Below, piece after piece: positions 1 through 8,808 of a stretch of 42,633 nt of DNA. A model generated the notes under the pieces. The model was not told where the DNA came from and did not search any database. It saw only the letters and a list, made by a program, of their open reading frames with translations. Origin of the DNA: an uncultured Veillonella sp. (lineage in GTDB: Bacteria > Bacillota > Negativicutes > Veillonellales > Veillonellaceae); the NCBI GenBank assembly GCA_934202215.1, contig CAKPXR010000005.1:1-42633 (forward strand), in the 5' to 3' direction. How positions within the stretch are numbered: position 1 is the stretch's first letter; each line of letters opens with the position of its first letter. The position numbers and the translations under genes were made by a program.

Positions 1-941
1 TATAAGAAAAAGGTATATACAGAAGGATTATTAACCCCTACTCCAGTTATAGGTGACTGATAAAACAAATCCCAACCAATATCTACCAAGGCTAAACGAA
101 TAATCGTAGATGAGTCGCCACCAGTACCAGAAAAGGCATCGACCATACTCGACATACGGTCCAGTACCTCCGAGAACATAGGTAATTGTAATACTGCAAC
201 ACCAACTATAGTAAGAGCTAACAATGATCCAATAATTTTTGCAATAGAGTTCACCACATTAGCACTACGTAAACTTTTAAAAATAAATAGCAATACGGTA
301 CCAACGACAACGAATACTAATGCTTTACGACTGCCTGTAGCTGCTAGGATTCCCAATGTAGGTAGAGCAATAATATTCCACCAACGAGGACGATCGTACA
401 ACATATAATACAATGTCATAACAATAGCATTAGCACCTAATAAACCAACTGTATTTGCATTTAATGCATCATTAGCAATCCGTGCAGAAGAAGATAAAAC
501 CGTAATAAAGTAATCTAAACCATAGAAATATACTGTGTAAAAACAAACTATATAACCGGTCCACATACCAATTTTTAATAATGTGTCCACCGATTTTTTA
601 TCTTGATAACACATGTATAAAATGATAAGCATAAAGAATATCTTTACGATATCAAAGCTTCGACTGAATGCTACAGATGGCTCTATAGCATTAATAGTAC
701 TCAGATAACATGCACTAATGAATAGGAGCATATAACCATGCATCCAGGTAAGCCTAAATTTAATAACTCCCTGCTCTCGTATGAGATAAAAAATAATAAG
801 TCCAAATAGGCATACAAATAATACATAGGCACCATAATTCGCATCGCCAAGGGCAAAGGAAATGGTCAACGACAACACTAAAAAAATTAGAGTTATGAAC
901 CATATCATGCGATCAGCAATAGCCGTAATATTTAACTTCAA
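1..941 (-). CDS. O-antigen ligase/polymerase-like membrane protein (Wzy_C type), C-terminus cut by window edge
   Basis: At least 313 residues are readable and the frame stays open to base 1, so the 3' end is missing. The product is strongly hydrophobic with many predicted membrane segments. It carries the motifs TGSRKALVF and SPITGVGVNNPS, which resemble the conserved parts of the O-antigen ligase/Wzy_C family. Such proteins polymerise or ligate undecaprenyl-linked glycans on the periplasmic face of the inner membrane. I chose a TTG start at 941-939 because a GGAGGGG ribosome-binding site lies 5 nt upstream; the first ATG is 11 codons further in. It follows the GT4 gene by 19 nt, so it is probably the next gene of the polysaccharide operon. 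Polymerase and ligase cannot be told apart from this fragment. Confidence 0.8.
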   Translation of the reverse strand, partial: MKLNITAIADRMIWFITLIFLVLSLTISFALGDANYGAYVLFVCLFGLIIFYLIREQGVIKFRLTWMHGYMLLFISACYLSTINAIEPSVAFSRSFDIVKIFFMLIILYMCYQDKKSVDTLLKIGMWTGYIVCFYTVYFYGLDYFITVLSSSARIANDALNANTVGLLGANAIVMTLYYMLYDRPRWWNIIALPTLGILAATGSRKALVFVVVGTVLLFIFKSLRSANVVNSIAKIIGSLLALTIVGVAVLQLPMFSEVLDRMSSMVDAFSGTGGDSSTIIRLALVDIGWDLFYQSPITGVGVNNPSVYTFFL

Positions 942-960
942 TGGTTCCCCTCCTTACAAC

Positions 961-2028
961 TCATAAAACATCCAACCAACGTTTAGCAATTTTGCATAGT
1001 GGAAACTTGTCACGCACCTTAATGGCTTCCTGTGAAAGTTTAGATGCTAGTGCCGGATTTTTTAAAACGCTACGCATAGCTTCATACATAGCCTGTGTAT
1101 CTCCTACAGGCACCAAGATACCATTCTCTCCACTGTTTATTACCATACGAGCACCACCTACTGGGCAGTCTGTAACTACTGTAGGTAAACCCATTCCTAG
1201 TGCTTCTAACATAGAGTTTGAAATACCTTCAAAATCAGATGATGAAACATACATAGAACAAGGTGCAACCTTCTCTAAAATATTACTAGCAAAGCCAGGC
1301 AATAAAATACGATTCTCTAAATTGAGCGCTTTAATTTGAGCACGTAGTTCATCCTCTAAAATACCTTGTCCATAAATAACAAGTTTATACTCTGGAAACT
1401 CATCTGCCAGCATACTAAAAGCATTGATCATCATAGACAAATTCTTTTGAGGATGTAATCGACAGGCCGTAACAATAGTCTTCTCACGTTCCCCTTCTAT
1501 TGGCGGTGGCAATTTACCATTAATAGGATTAGGAATAATAACACCACGTTCCTGTACAGATTTTGGGAAGTAAGAGCGAGCATCTTCTGTTTGGAATACT
1601 AGAGCATCAGCAAATCTAAAGGCAAAATTTCGCAGCGCTTGTTGATGCCAGCCAATAGGCACCTTGCGCGGATTATTTCGCTCCGAAAAAACGATGCGAT
1701 TCTTCACAAACCAAGAGCTAATGGCTAGAATAAAGCTCGATGCTGACAAAAATGATAAGCATGTTGCGTTAGGCCTTGTCTTCAAAATCTTAATTAGCTC
1801 TTTTATTTCCTGCATAAAGCGAATCACTTTATTAGAACTTGTGGTATGAATTTCAATTTGCTCTATCCCATTTTCTAAGGCATATTCATTCCCATAACGA
1901 TTGGGACTAGTTTGGATGACCGTAATATGATGACCATCATGCACCCATTGACGAGCTAACTCTGTCAAAATTCGCTCAGCCCCATCATTACCAAGTGAGA
2001 TGGTAACAATAATAATTTCCTTCTTCAT
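961..2028 (-). CDS. Glycosyltransferase family 4 (GT-B fold)
   Basis: 355 residues, a normal length for a GT4 enzyme. The N-terminus has a glycine-rich loop (SLGNDGAERIL, about residues 11-21). The C-terminal half carries the family signature FEGISNSMLEALGMGLPTV with the EX7E-type glutamates that contact the nucleotide-sugar donor. It should transfer a sugar from a nucleotide donor to a growing lipid-linked glycan in the cytoplasm; donor and acceptor cannot be read from sequence. The ATG has a GAGGAAGG-type site just upstream. Its start overlaps the end of the upstream epimerase gene by 4 nt, indicating translational coupling. It is the only classical glycosyltransferase of the locus in this window; others may lie beyond base 1. 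Confidence 0.88.
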   Translation of the reverse strand: MKKEIIIVTISLGNDGAERILTELARQWVHDGHHITVIQTSPNRYGNEYALENGIEQIEIHTTSSNKVIRFMQEIKELIKILKTRPNATCLSFLSASSFILAISSWFVKNRIVFSERNNPRKVPIGWHQQALRNFAFRFADALVFQTEDARSYFPKSVQERGVIIPNPINGKLPPPIEGEREKTIVTACRLHPQKNLSMMINAFSMLADEFPEYKLVIYGQGILEDELRAQIKALNLENRILLPGFASNILEKVAPCSMYVSSSDFEGISNSMLEALGMGLPTVVTDCPVGGARMVINSGENGILVPVGDTQAMYEAMRSVLKNPALASKLSQEAIKVRDKFPLCKIAKRWLDVL

Positions 2029-3074
2029 AGACCTTCCTCTTGGATATATTCTGCAAGTCTTACATAAGCCTGCGCCATTGTTACCTTAGGCTGCCAGCCT
2101 AAGGACTTTAATTTTTTAGAGCTTAAAAACATGTGCACTGTCGGTGCATAGCCTAAGCCTTGCACATCTTCAGGAATATCAAAAATCACTTCGCTCTTAT
2201 CATGGCTTACATGAGTTGCTACCAAATGCGCAATACTTGCTATAGAGCGTGTTTCCTCATCATGACATACATTGTATGCTTCACCAGCTTCGCCGTCCTT
2301 CATAAGGGTTAAAATGCCCGTTAATGCATCCGTAATATAGCAATAATTAGACATAGAATCGCCCTTTGTATGAAGTACAATATTTTCATTTTTTAGAGCA
2401 CTTTTAGTGAATTGCATAAATACGCGATTATCGGAAATAGGAACTCCCGGTCCAAAGGTTTGGGCTAATCGTGCTATAACAGCAGGCACGCCAAATTCAA
2501 CAGCATACGACTTACAATAACACTCACATAATCTCTTACTTTCAGAATAAGAGCTACGCACATTTAAATGATCTAAATAACCTAATCGTTCTTCAGTCAT
2601 TACTTGTCCAGATTCATAAGGCACACCATACTGTTCCATGCTCGATAAGTATACAAGTTTTTTTACCGTTTTATGACGACCTAATTCAAGCATAGCTTCC
2701 GTACCATGAATAGAGGTACGAATCGTTTCTACAGGATGCTCCATAAAGAACTTAGATTGTGTTGGCGCTGCACCATGTAAGATATAATCACAAGGCACAT
2801 CAATAGATTCTAAAGAACCATCAACAAGTGTAATGGAATCATTATCTAAATAGTCCCCTAGAATAGTCTGAGCTTTATCATGACTACGTACGTGACCAAT
2901 TACCTGTATATCTAGACCATACGCTTCATTAGAAAGTATAAGCAGTTTTGTAAACATAGAGCCAATAAGTCCCGTCGCACCAGTCACGAGAATGCGTTGA
3001 TGGCGGAGGAAATCAAAGTACTCTTTATCTTGTAGTAAAGCTGTTAACTCGCGTTTAATAACGGAATTACTCAT
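2025..3074 (-). CDS. NAD(P)-dependent extended SDR (epimerase/dehydratase/reductase) of the polysaccharide locus
   Basis: 349 residues. A Rossmann nucleotide-binding loop, VTGATGLIGS, sits near residues 30-39, and the catalytic Tyr-Lys pair is in YSESKR (YxxxK) near the middle. Its partners matter for function: the IspD/TarI-like cytidylyltransferase lies directly upstream (8-nt overlap) and LicD upstream of that. In other bacteria a cytidylyltransferase paired with an SDR reductase, for example the fused Bcs1/Acs1 proteins of Haemophilus, makes CDP-ribitol. By analogy this enzyme may reduce or epimerise the sugar phosphate or CDP-sugar that LicD later transfers. The Haemophilus reductase domain is not of this long extended type, so the exact reaction is inference. 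A GGAGG site precedes the ATG. Confidence 0.8.
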   Translation of the reverse strand: MSNSVIKRELTALLQDKEYFDFLRHQRILVTGATGLIGSMFTKLLILSNEAYGLDIQVIGHVRSHDKAQTILGDYLDNDSITLVDGSLESIDVPCDYILHGAAPTQSKFFMEHPVETIRTSIHGTEAMLELGRHKTVKKLVYLSSMEQYGVPYESGQVMTEERLGYLDHLNVRSSYSESKRLCECYCKSYAVEFGVPAVIARLAQTFGPGVPISDNRVFMQFTKSALKNENIVLHTKGDSMSNYCYITDALTGILTLMKDGEAGEAYNVCHDEETRSIASIAHLVATHVSHDKSEVIFDIPEDVQGLGYAPTVHMFLSSKKLKSLGWQPKVTMAQAYVRLAEYIQEEGL

Positions 3075-3789
3075 CTTGTAATCCTCCTAATTCACGGTTC
3101 TTAATAATACCTGTGAACATATAATAATCAGATGGTGTCGTAATTTTTATATTTTCTGTCTCCCCTAATACTGGATACAATGTGTAGCCATAATGCATCA
3201 TCATGGATGCAGAATCGATAAAATCATGGATACCTTCTGCTTTTGCTCGATCATGAACCGATAGAATATCATCTAGTTTAAAGCTTTGAGGTGCTTTTGC
3301 CATAAGGCATTGACTACGATTTAAAATACGGTTTATAGAACCATTATCTGTAACCATAACCGTTTCTATAGCGGGTGTAACAGTAATAGCAGACCCCTTT
3401 GTTTCTACAGATTCAATATTTCTCTCTATTGTTTCTCTATCTACAAGTGGTCTAACACCATCGTGAATCAACACGGTAACCACTTCATTAGGGAATAAAC
3501 GCTTAGCCTCTACCAATCCATTATATTGAGAATCTAAAGCACTTTCTCCGCCGGGAACAATGGACAAAACCTTTTGTAACCCAGCCTCTTTGATAAGGTT
3601 CTTGGTGTGATCAATCCATTCCGCTTTGCAGGCTAAAACAATGCCATCAATAGAGTCCGTTTGTTCAAACACATCTAGAGTTTGAATCAAAATAGGTCTA
3701 CCGTTCCATTCAAGAAACTGTTTTGGCGTCTTGCTGTTATTCATACGAGCACCTACGCCACCCGCAAAGATTACTGCTATTCGTTTCAT
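3067..3789 (-). CDS. IspD/TarI-like cytidylyltransferase (probable CDP-polyol synthase)
   Basis: 240 residues, the length of IspD and TarI. The N-terminus has the nucleotidyltransferase loop FAGGVGARM followed by KTPKQF. The centre has VPGGES and LIHDGVRPLV, and later KAPQSF. The stretch WIDHTKNLIKE resembles the WINHTK segment of TarI (ribitol-5-phosphate cytidylyltransferase). I therefore favour activation of a polyol phosphate with CTP over the isoprenoid reaction. It sits between licD (9 nt upstream) and the SDR gene (overlapping), which are not isoprenoid genes. An AAGGAGGGCCT site precedes the ATG. A duplicated housekeeping IspD remains possible, and substrate cannot be fixed by motif reading. 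Confidence 0.82.
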   Translation of the reverse strand: MKRIAVIFAGGVGARMNNSKTPKQFLEWNGRPILIQTLDVFEQTDSIDGIVLACKAEWIDHTKNLIKEAGLQKVLSIVPGGESALDSQYNGLVEAKRLFPNEVVTVLIHDGVRPLVDRETIERNIESVETKGSAITVTPAIETVMVTDNGSINRILNRSQCLMAKAPQSFKLDDILSVHDRAKAEGIHDFIDSASMMMHYGYTLYPVLGETENIKITTPSDYYMFTGIIKNRELGGLQDE

Positions 3790-3798
3790 AGGCCCTCC

Positions 3799-4665
3799 TT
3801 AAGGTTGAGCTTCCTTCTTGGCATAATGTATGCCTCTATACTCCTTATAAGGTGTGTGCAAGTCAGCAAATACAGCATCATGTTTTGCTACGCGCTGTTC
3901 TACTGGAGGTAATTGCATATAATCGCCCCAGATGAGACGTAAATATCTTTCATACCCTTTCATAACTGGTATTTGGTGACCTTCAAAATCTTTATACACA
4001 ACAGCTTCGAAGTCTTCTCGAGGATGGCGCAGCTTCATGCCCTTTAAACTACCAATTAGTTCAGTACACTCCTTACTCGTATTGAAATCGTATTTAGTCA
4101 TTTGCTTTTCTGCAAATCGCCATATATAGTAACGTAATGACTGACTAGAGAATACCTTATAAATACAGCCTGCTAATGCACGATACATCGGTCCTTTATT
4201 ATCTGGCAATCGTTGTGCATTGAAAAGTGCAAAGGTCATAGCCCACATCAATTGTAGCGCTCGACTAATTTTACCTGGTGCACAGCCATCAATGGGCATG
4301 ATTTCAAGAGCTAAACCGTGACAAATATCTTCGTGCATACTATGACGATTAATAAATGTCGTGTTGTTATCTCGAATAGAAGCACCCGCATCATGATAAA
4401 TATGATTTCGATCAGTTCGACAATAAGTATACCGTTCTGTATCTGCATATTTAGGCCATAATTCAGCTAATTTTTCATAATCTGGACGTGGCATAAATAA
4501 ATCTAAATCATCATCCCAAGGGATGAAACCATTATGACGTATGGCCCCAATGAGACCACCGCCACATAGGTAAAAGCGCAAATTATGTTTGTCACAAAAC
4601 TCTTTAAAGTACAGCAACATAGCAAGCTCTTTTTCTTGTATTTCCTTTGTCATAGATGTACTCAT
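3799..4665 (-). CDS. LicD-family phosphotransferase
   Basis: 288 residues from the chosen ATG. The family hallmark is clear at residues 34-65: CGGGLIGAIRHNGFIPW followed by DDDLD (51-55), the metal-binding aspartates of this nucleotidyltransferase-like fold. LicD proteins transfer phosphocholine or other phospho-alcohols from a CDP donor to glycans; the animal relatives fukutin and FKRP use CDP-ribitol. With an adjacent cytidylyltransferase and SDR, a polyol phosphate is the likely cargo here. No choline kinase or choline transporter is in the window. The frame extends to a TTG five codons upstream, but AAGAGG lies 5 nt before the ATG at 4665, which decides the start. Confidence 0.88.
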   Translation of the reverse strand: MSTSMTKEIQEKELAMLLYFKEFCDKHNLRFYLCGGGLIGAIRHNGFIPWDDDLDLFMPRPDYEKLAELWPKYADTERYTYCRTDRNHIYHDAGASIRDNNTTFINRHSMHEDICHGLALEIMPIDGCAPGKISRALQLMWAMTFALFNAQRLPDNKGPMYRALAGCIYKVFSSQSLRYYIWRFAEKQMTKYDFNTSKECTELIGSLKGMKLRHPREDFEAVVYKDFEGHQIPVMKGYERYLRLIWGDYMQLPPVEQRVAKHDAVFADLHTPYKEYRGIHYAKKEAQP

Positions 4666-4676
4666 AGGGACCTCTT

Positions 4677-5363
4677 TCAACGTAATACAGCTAGTACTGT
4701 ATCAACCATCGTTTTAATATCTTGTAGAAAAGAAAATTCTTTAATACTCTTTAAATTCCAAGTCATCTTGCCTGGTAATACCTCATTAATATAGACTTCA
4801 TCAACATTTTGAGCGTTTTGTAAAAGTTGATCTTCATCTTTATAGGCAATGCTTGCCATACTAGTTACACCAGCTGGCAATAATAAAGTCGCCTTCATTT
4901 CATTGGTATAGGCCGCCACATAGCGAGGTACCTCTGGTCTTGTGCCAACAAAACTCATATCTCCTAAAAGGATATTGATAAGCTGAGGCAATTCATCAAG
5001 ACGACAACTGCGAAGCATATTTCCGACCTTAGTAACGCGCATATCATTTTGTGATGTTACTTGAGCACCTAATGATTCCGCATTTTTTACCATAGTGCGG
5101 AACTTATAGATACCAAAGGTACGACCATACTGTGTAACCCGAGTTTGACGAAAGAAAACCTCCCCTTCGCTATCTCGTTTAATCATGATAGCTAATACAA
5201 GAAATACAGGGCTTAATATAATGAGCATTCCTGCAGCCATAAGACGATCAAAAATACTTTTACCTAAAAGGCTTGTTCGTCTTTGGTTTAATATTTCAAA
5301 GTAAGGACGAACCTCTTCACACTGTAACTCTTTAGGTAAATCGTGAAACTTTTTTACTAGCAT
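4677..5363 (-). CDS. Undecaprenyl-phosphate sugar phosphotransferase (bacterial sugar transferase family)
   Basis: 228 residues, the size of the minimal catalytic unit. One hydrophobic or re-entrant helix lies at about residues 41-61, followed by FFRQTRVTQYGRTFGIYKFRTM and SCRLDELPQLINILLGDMS. The Asp-Glu pair at 123-124 matches the catalytic dyad known from PglC. The C-terminus (PAGVTSMASI, KDEDQLL) is of the kind seen in exopolysaccharide clusters rather than the PGITGWAQVNG ending. It starts glycan synthesis by moving a sugar-1-phosphate from a UDP-sugar to undecaprenyl phosphate. The start codon lies inside the end of the aminotransferase gene and has only a weak site (AGGA about 10 nt upstream), so it is probably translated by coupling. 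Confidence 0.9.
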   Translation of the reverse strand: MLVKKFHDLPKELQCEEVRPYFEILNQRRTSLLGKSIFDRLMAAGMLIILSPVFLVLAIMIKRDSEGEVFFRQTRVTQYGRTFGIYKFRTMVKNAESLGAQVTSQNDMRVTKVGNMLRSCRLDELPQLINILLGDMSFVGTRPEVPRYVAAYTNEMKATLLLPAGVTSMASIAYKDEDQLLQNAQNVDEVYINEVLPGKMTWNLKSIKEFSFLQDIKTMVDTVLAVLR

Positions 5364-6556
5364 TCGGTAATAATCCTTTTAAATGTTTCAATGATATATT
5401 GCACTTCTTCATCTGTTAACAATGTATGAAGTGGCAATGTAATTTCATTTTTAAATTGATTATAAGCATTTGGATAGTCATCGATGGTAAATCCTAAGTT
5501 CTTATAAGCTGTATGCATTGGAATTGGCTTATAGTGAACATTGGTAGCAATGCCAGCCTCAGCCATAGCTTCAATTACCTTATTACGGTATTCAGCATCT
5601 CGACCATCTAGTCGTACTAAATATAAATGTCCACTACTTTGATGATCATCCGTATAGTGATGTAATAATGTAACAGGTAATTCCTTAAATGCCGCATCAT
5701 AAGCGCCGATGATTTCTTTACGACGTGCTAAAAGTTTTGGGTATCTTTCAAATTGAGCGAGCCCAATAGCCGCCATAATGTCAGTCATATTGCATTTATA
5801 ATAAGTACCTTTGATATCATATTCCCAAGCACCTGCTTTTGTTTTTGCAAGAGCATCTTTATCTTGACCATGCAAGGATAACAATTGGAATTGCTTGTAA
5901 ATAACTTCATCATCAATACCATCAATATGTCGCCATGTAGCACAGCCACCTTCTGCAGTTGTAAAGTTCTTTACTGCATGGAAGGAAAAACTGCTAAAAT
6001 CTGCCACATTACCAGTTGCTATCCCTTTATAGGATGCACCAAAGGAGTGTGCACAGTCCGCTACAATAGGAATATGACCTAAAGCTTTTTGAATATCATT
6101 ATCTGGAGTAAATAGAGATTTCTTTTCATCTACAATAGCGCGTAGGCGATCATAATCACAAGGTACCCCTGCAATATCTACTGGAATTATAGCTTTTGTT
6201 TTTGGTGTAATAGCACGAGCGACAGCATCATAATCCATCTCAAATGAATCTTTTTGGGTATCTACAAGAACTAGTGTAGCCCCTACATGAACAACAGGAC
6301 TTGCACTAGCTGTATAAGAGTAGGCACTTGTAATTACTTCATCACCTGGGCCAATACCTAATACACGAAGAGACATCTCAAGCGCCGCGGTAGCAGAGTT
6401 TAAACAAACAGCTTTAGGTGTACCTAACTGTTCCGCAATCTTTTTCTCTAATTGCTTAGTACGCGGACCGGTCGTAATCCAGCCACTTTTTAAGGCTTCA
6501 ACGACTTCATTAATTTCTAACTCTGTAATATCTGGAGGAGAAAAATTAATTTTCAT
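5357..6556 (-). CDS. DegT/DnrJ/EryC1-family sugar aminotransferase
   Basis: 399 residues. PLP-binding features are in order: a glycine-rich turn GPGDEV (about 69-74), Asp167 in VADCAHSFGA, and the Schiff-base lysine K196 in SFHAVKNFTTAEGG. Enzymes of this family transfer an amino group from glutamate to a keto-sugar nucleotide. The membrane 4,6-dehydratase in the same locus would supply UDP-4-keto-6-deoxy-HexNAc, making a 4-amino-4,6-dideoxy sugar the likely product. The frame reaches a GTG at 6565, but that codon lies inside the AGGTGA ribosome-binding site; the ATG at 6556, about 6 nt further, is the better start. It overlaps the sugar transferase gene by 7 nt. Confidence 0.88.
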   Translation of the reverse strand: MKINFSPPDITELEINEVVEALKSGWITTGPRTKQLEKKIAEQLGTPKAVCLNSATAALEMSLRVLGIGPGDEVITSAYSYTASASPVVHVGATLVLVDTQKDSFEMDYDAVARAITPKTKAIIPVDIAGVPCDYDRLRAIVDEKKSLFTPDNDIQKALGHIPIVADCAHSFGASYKGIATGNVADFSSFSFHAVKNFTTAEGGCATWRHIDGIDDEVIYKQFQLLSLHGQDKDALAKTKAGAWEYDIKGTYYKCNMTDIMAAIGLAQFERYPKLLARRKEIIGAYDAAFKELPVTLLHHYTDDHQSSGHLYLVRLDGRDAEYRNKVIEAMAEAGIATNVHYKPIPMHTAYKNLGFTIDDYPNAYNQFKNEITLPLHTLLTDEEVQYIIETFKRIITEC

Positions 6557-6631
6557 ATAAATCACCTCATAACTTTCTGTACCTTATGGATACGCTTGAT
6601 TTATCAGATTGAATATATGTTAAAGGAGTTG

Positions 6632-7243
6632 TTATGCATCAATAACGATAGATCCCAATAATGGAATACCAACTTGAGTAAGTCTTTTCTTAGCTTCAGC
6701 TAGATCTTTAGGACTTGCTACCTCATTTTTAACAACAAGCATAACACCATCAGACTTTTCGGCTAATACAATAGCATCTGTAACATCTAATACAGGTGGT
6801 GTATCAATGATAACCACATCGTATTCATCACGAATATAATCCCATATTGTAGATAATTTACTTGAATCAACTACCTCAGAAGGATGGCTAACTACTTCAC
6901 CTGCAGTAAGCACATCTAAATGAGGAACAATATTCCGATGAATTGTTAAATCTTCATCTAGAATTACAGCATTAGTAAGACCTTTATTTTGTACATTAAA
7001 TGCTAAATGTTGAATTGGATTACGTAAATTACCATCTACTAAAAGAACTTTATTATTATTCTTTGATAAGGCTATTGACGTATTAGCCGCTACCTCAGAG
7101 GTTCCTTCTCCACTAGTTGCTGCTGTAATACAGATTATCTTACATTTATGTTGATTACATACATATTGTAAATTGCTACGCAATGTACGATATGCTTCTA
7201 CAAGTGGTGTATCACCACGTTCATTAGAAATTAGTCTAATCAT
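6632..7243 (-). CDS. BY-kinase-like ATPase (CpsD/CapB family) with degenerate Walker A motif
   Basis: 203 residues, close to CpsD length. It has the oligomerisation motif EAYRTLRSNLQ (16-26), a Walker B-type VVIIDTPP (D147) and the usual fold order. However, the P-loop reads SGEGTSE at 44-50: the lysine expected at 48 is Thr (codon ACC) and the Thr expected at 50 is Glu. The Walker A' motif is VDGNLR, with Asn72 in place of the second Asp. The C-terminus ends in GSIVIDA without the tyrosine cluster that these kinases autophosphorylate. It probably no longer works as an ordinary tyrosine kinase, and may instead serve as a scaffold for the Wzz-like protein encoded 1 nt upstream. No partner phosphatase gene is in the window. 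Confidence 0.85.
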   Translation of the reverse strand: MIRLISNERGDTPLVEAYRTLRSNLQYVCNQHKCKIICITAATSGEGTSEVAANTSIALSKNNNKVLLVDGNLRNPIQHLAFNVQNKGLTNAVILDEDLTIHRNIVPHLDVLTAGEVVSHPSEVVDSSKLSTIWDYIRDEYDVVIIDTPPVLDVTDAIVLAEKSDGVMLVVKNEVASPKDLAEAKKRLTQVGIPLLGSIVIDA

Positions 7244-7244
7244 C

Positions 7245-8690
7245 TTAACCTCTCACTTTGCGCCACAATGTAACAATACGATTACTAGGTTCTTCTTCTT
7301 CCTTTTCGTCATGATTTGGAATAACACCTAAGTTTTCAATGCCAAGAATATCATTAATTTCTTGTACAGACTGAACCTTGCGATTACAGAAGAACTGGCC
7401 CAATGTGTAAAGACACCCCAGAATAAGACCAAAAATTGCAGAACCTAATACAATAAGAACCTTACGAGGAGCAATAGCTTTTTCTGGCAATGTAGGAGCA
7501 TCAACAATTTGCACTTCATTTGGCACCATCACTTCCGCCACCTTAGCTTCTTCTAAGCGTTTTGATAGCATTTCGTAAATATCTTGTGCTACATCTACAT
7601 CACGTTTAGCTTGGATATATCCACGTTCTTTTTCTGGTAAATTTTTCATAGCATCTTCGTTTTCTTTATCAAGATTAGCTAACGTAGATTCTTTACCTTG
7701 TGCTACGGCTAAAGCAGCTTCATTTCTAAATTTATCTGCTAATAAACCTTGTTGAGCAGAATTGCTAGATGGAGCTTGTTGGGTTGCAATAGCATTAATT
7801 TCTGCATTTAGACCACTCTTAGCCTCTTCAATTTGTTGGTTAATCTCTTTCATTGCTGGATGCTCATCCGTATATTTACCAACATAAGAAGCTTTACGAG
7901 CTTCTAAATCAGCTAACTGCCCTTTATAAGCTTGAACGGTTGCACTATCCGAAATACTTTTACCTGCTGATCCCAACTGCTCATTAATGCTACCTAAAGC
8001 GGCTTGAGCTGTTTCCAAATCCAATTGATTTTGAGCTTTTTCTCGATCAATGAGTGTAATTTTATCTGTCAACCCTTTCATTTGATCAGCAGTAGAGTAC
8101 ACTTTATTATCCACTTGGAATTGTTGTAATTTTTTTTCCGCTTGTTCTAATTCTTCTTTAGCAGTAACAACGCGTTTTTGTAAAAATTCACGAGTAGAAC
8201 GTTGTTCTACGTGAGAAATATCTGCCAAACGCTTCAAGAAAGTATCAATTAATAATTGATTGGCCTCTTGCGCTTGTTCAGGACTTTTACCAGTCACACT
8301 AACTTGTAGTAACTCAGTTTCTTTATACGGTTTTGTTTCGATACGCGTTTTAACGAATTCTTCATATGTCGGAGCTTTACCTGTTCCTTCTGGATCCTCA
8401 ATAGCGGATATAACAGGTTCTACAACATTACGACTTTTTAAGATTTCTGCATCTGTATTCATCAATTGTCGTGCCATAGAATCAGAGTATCCATTAGCAC
8501 TTGATAAAACAGAATTACTTAAGCCTTGAGATTGTTTAATACGTAACATAGATGTAGATTGATATGTAGACGGTGCAATTAATCCATATACACCACCTAA
8601 TACCATACAAGCCACCGTAACATTAATAATTTTACGGCGTTTTTTAATGAGGACTCTACCTACCTCTTTTAAATCAATAATTTGTTCCAC
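7245..8690 (-). CDS. Wzz/GumC-like polysaccharide co-polymerase (chain-length determinant)
   Basis: 481 residues. The N-terminal Wzz domain begins with a cytoplasmic stretch and a membrane helix at about 20-38. A long periplasmic coiled-coil region follows (roughly 150-385, with repeated Glu/Gln/Lys heptads). A second helix near 410-432 is preceded by the proline-rich VDAPTLPEKAIAPRK typical of co-polymerases. The cytoplasmic tail is only about 45 residues and carries no kinase domain; that domain is the separate gene downstream. It controls chain length or opens the export path together with the Wza-like protein. The start is a GTG with AAAGGGG about 7 nt upstream; an overlapping ATG is out of frame. 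Confidence 0.9.
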   Translation of the reverse strand: MEQIIDLKEVGRVLIKKRRKIINVTVACMVLGGVYGLIAPSTYQSTSMLRIKQSQGLSNSVLSSANGYSDSMARQLMNTDAEILKSRNVVEPVISAIEDPEGTGKAPTYEEFVKTRIETKPYKETELLQVSVTGKSPEQAQEANQLLIDTFLKRLADISHVEQRSTREFLQKRVVTAKEELEQAEKKLQQFQVDNKVYSTADQMKGLTDKITLIDREKAQNQLDLETAQAALGSINEQLGSAGKSISDSATVQAYKGQLADLEARKASYVGKYTDEHPAMKEINQQIEEAKSGLNAEINAIATQQAPSSNSAQQGLLADKFRNEAALAVAQGKESTLANLDKENEDAMKNLPEKERGYIQAKRDVDVAQDIYEMLSKRLEEAKVAEVMVPNEVQIVDAPTLPEKAIAPRKVLIVLGSAIFGLILGCLYTLGQFFCNRKVQSVQEINDILGIENLGVIPNHDEKEEEEPSNRIVTLWRKVRG

Positions 8691-8808
8691 CCATATACCC
8701 CTTTCTGTAAAAATTTACAAACAACAGAGTCTCTCCCTCTTAGAAATATTAACTATATATCTTACTACTATAAATTACAGTTCCAAATAAATAATTTTAA
8801 CTAGATTG

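Noticed and set aside
941..1339. Plus-strand reading frames throughout the window, such as this 132-codon frame
   Set aside because: All lie opposite genes with clear family motifs, have no convincing ribosome-binding sites, and their proteins look like antisense translations.
3067..3789. Housekeeping isoprenoid IspD
   Set aside because: The gene sits between licD and a sugar SDR and has TarI-like residues; a polyol-phosphate enzyme is the better reading, though not proved.
8706..8719. Short inverted repeat TGTAAA-AA-TTTACA before the wzz-like gene, and a TTGGAA/TAAGAT promoter-like pair in the same 118-nt gap
   Set aside because: The repeat is only 6 bp in very AT-rich DNA and the promoter boxes have a 16-nt spacer and weak -35; internal promoter not supported.
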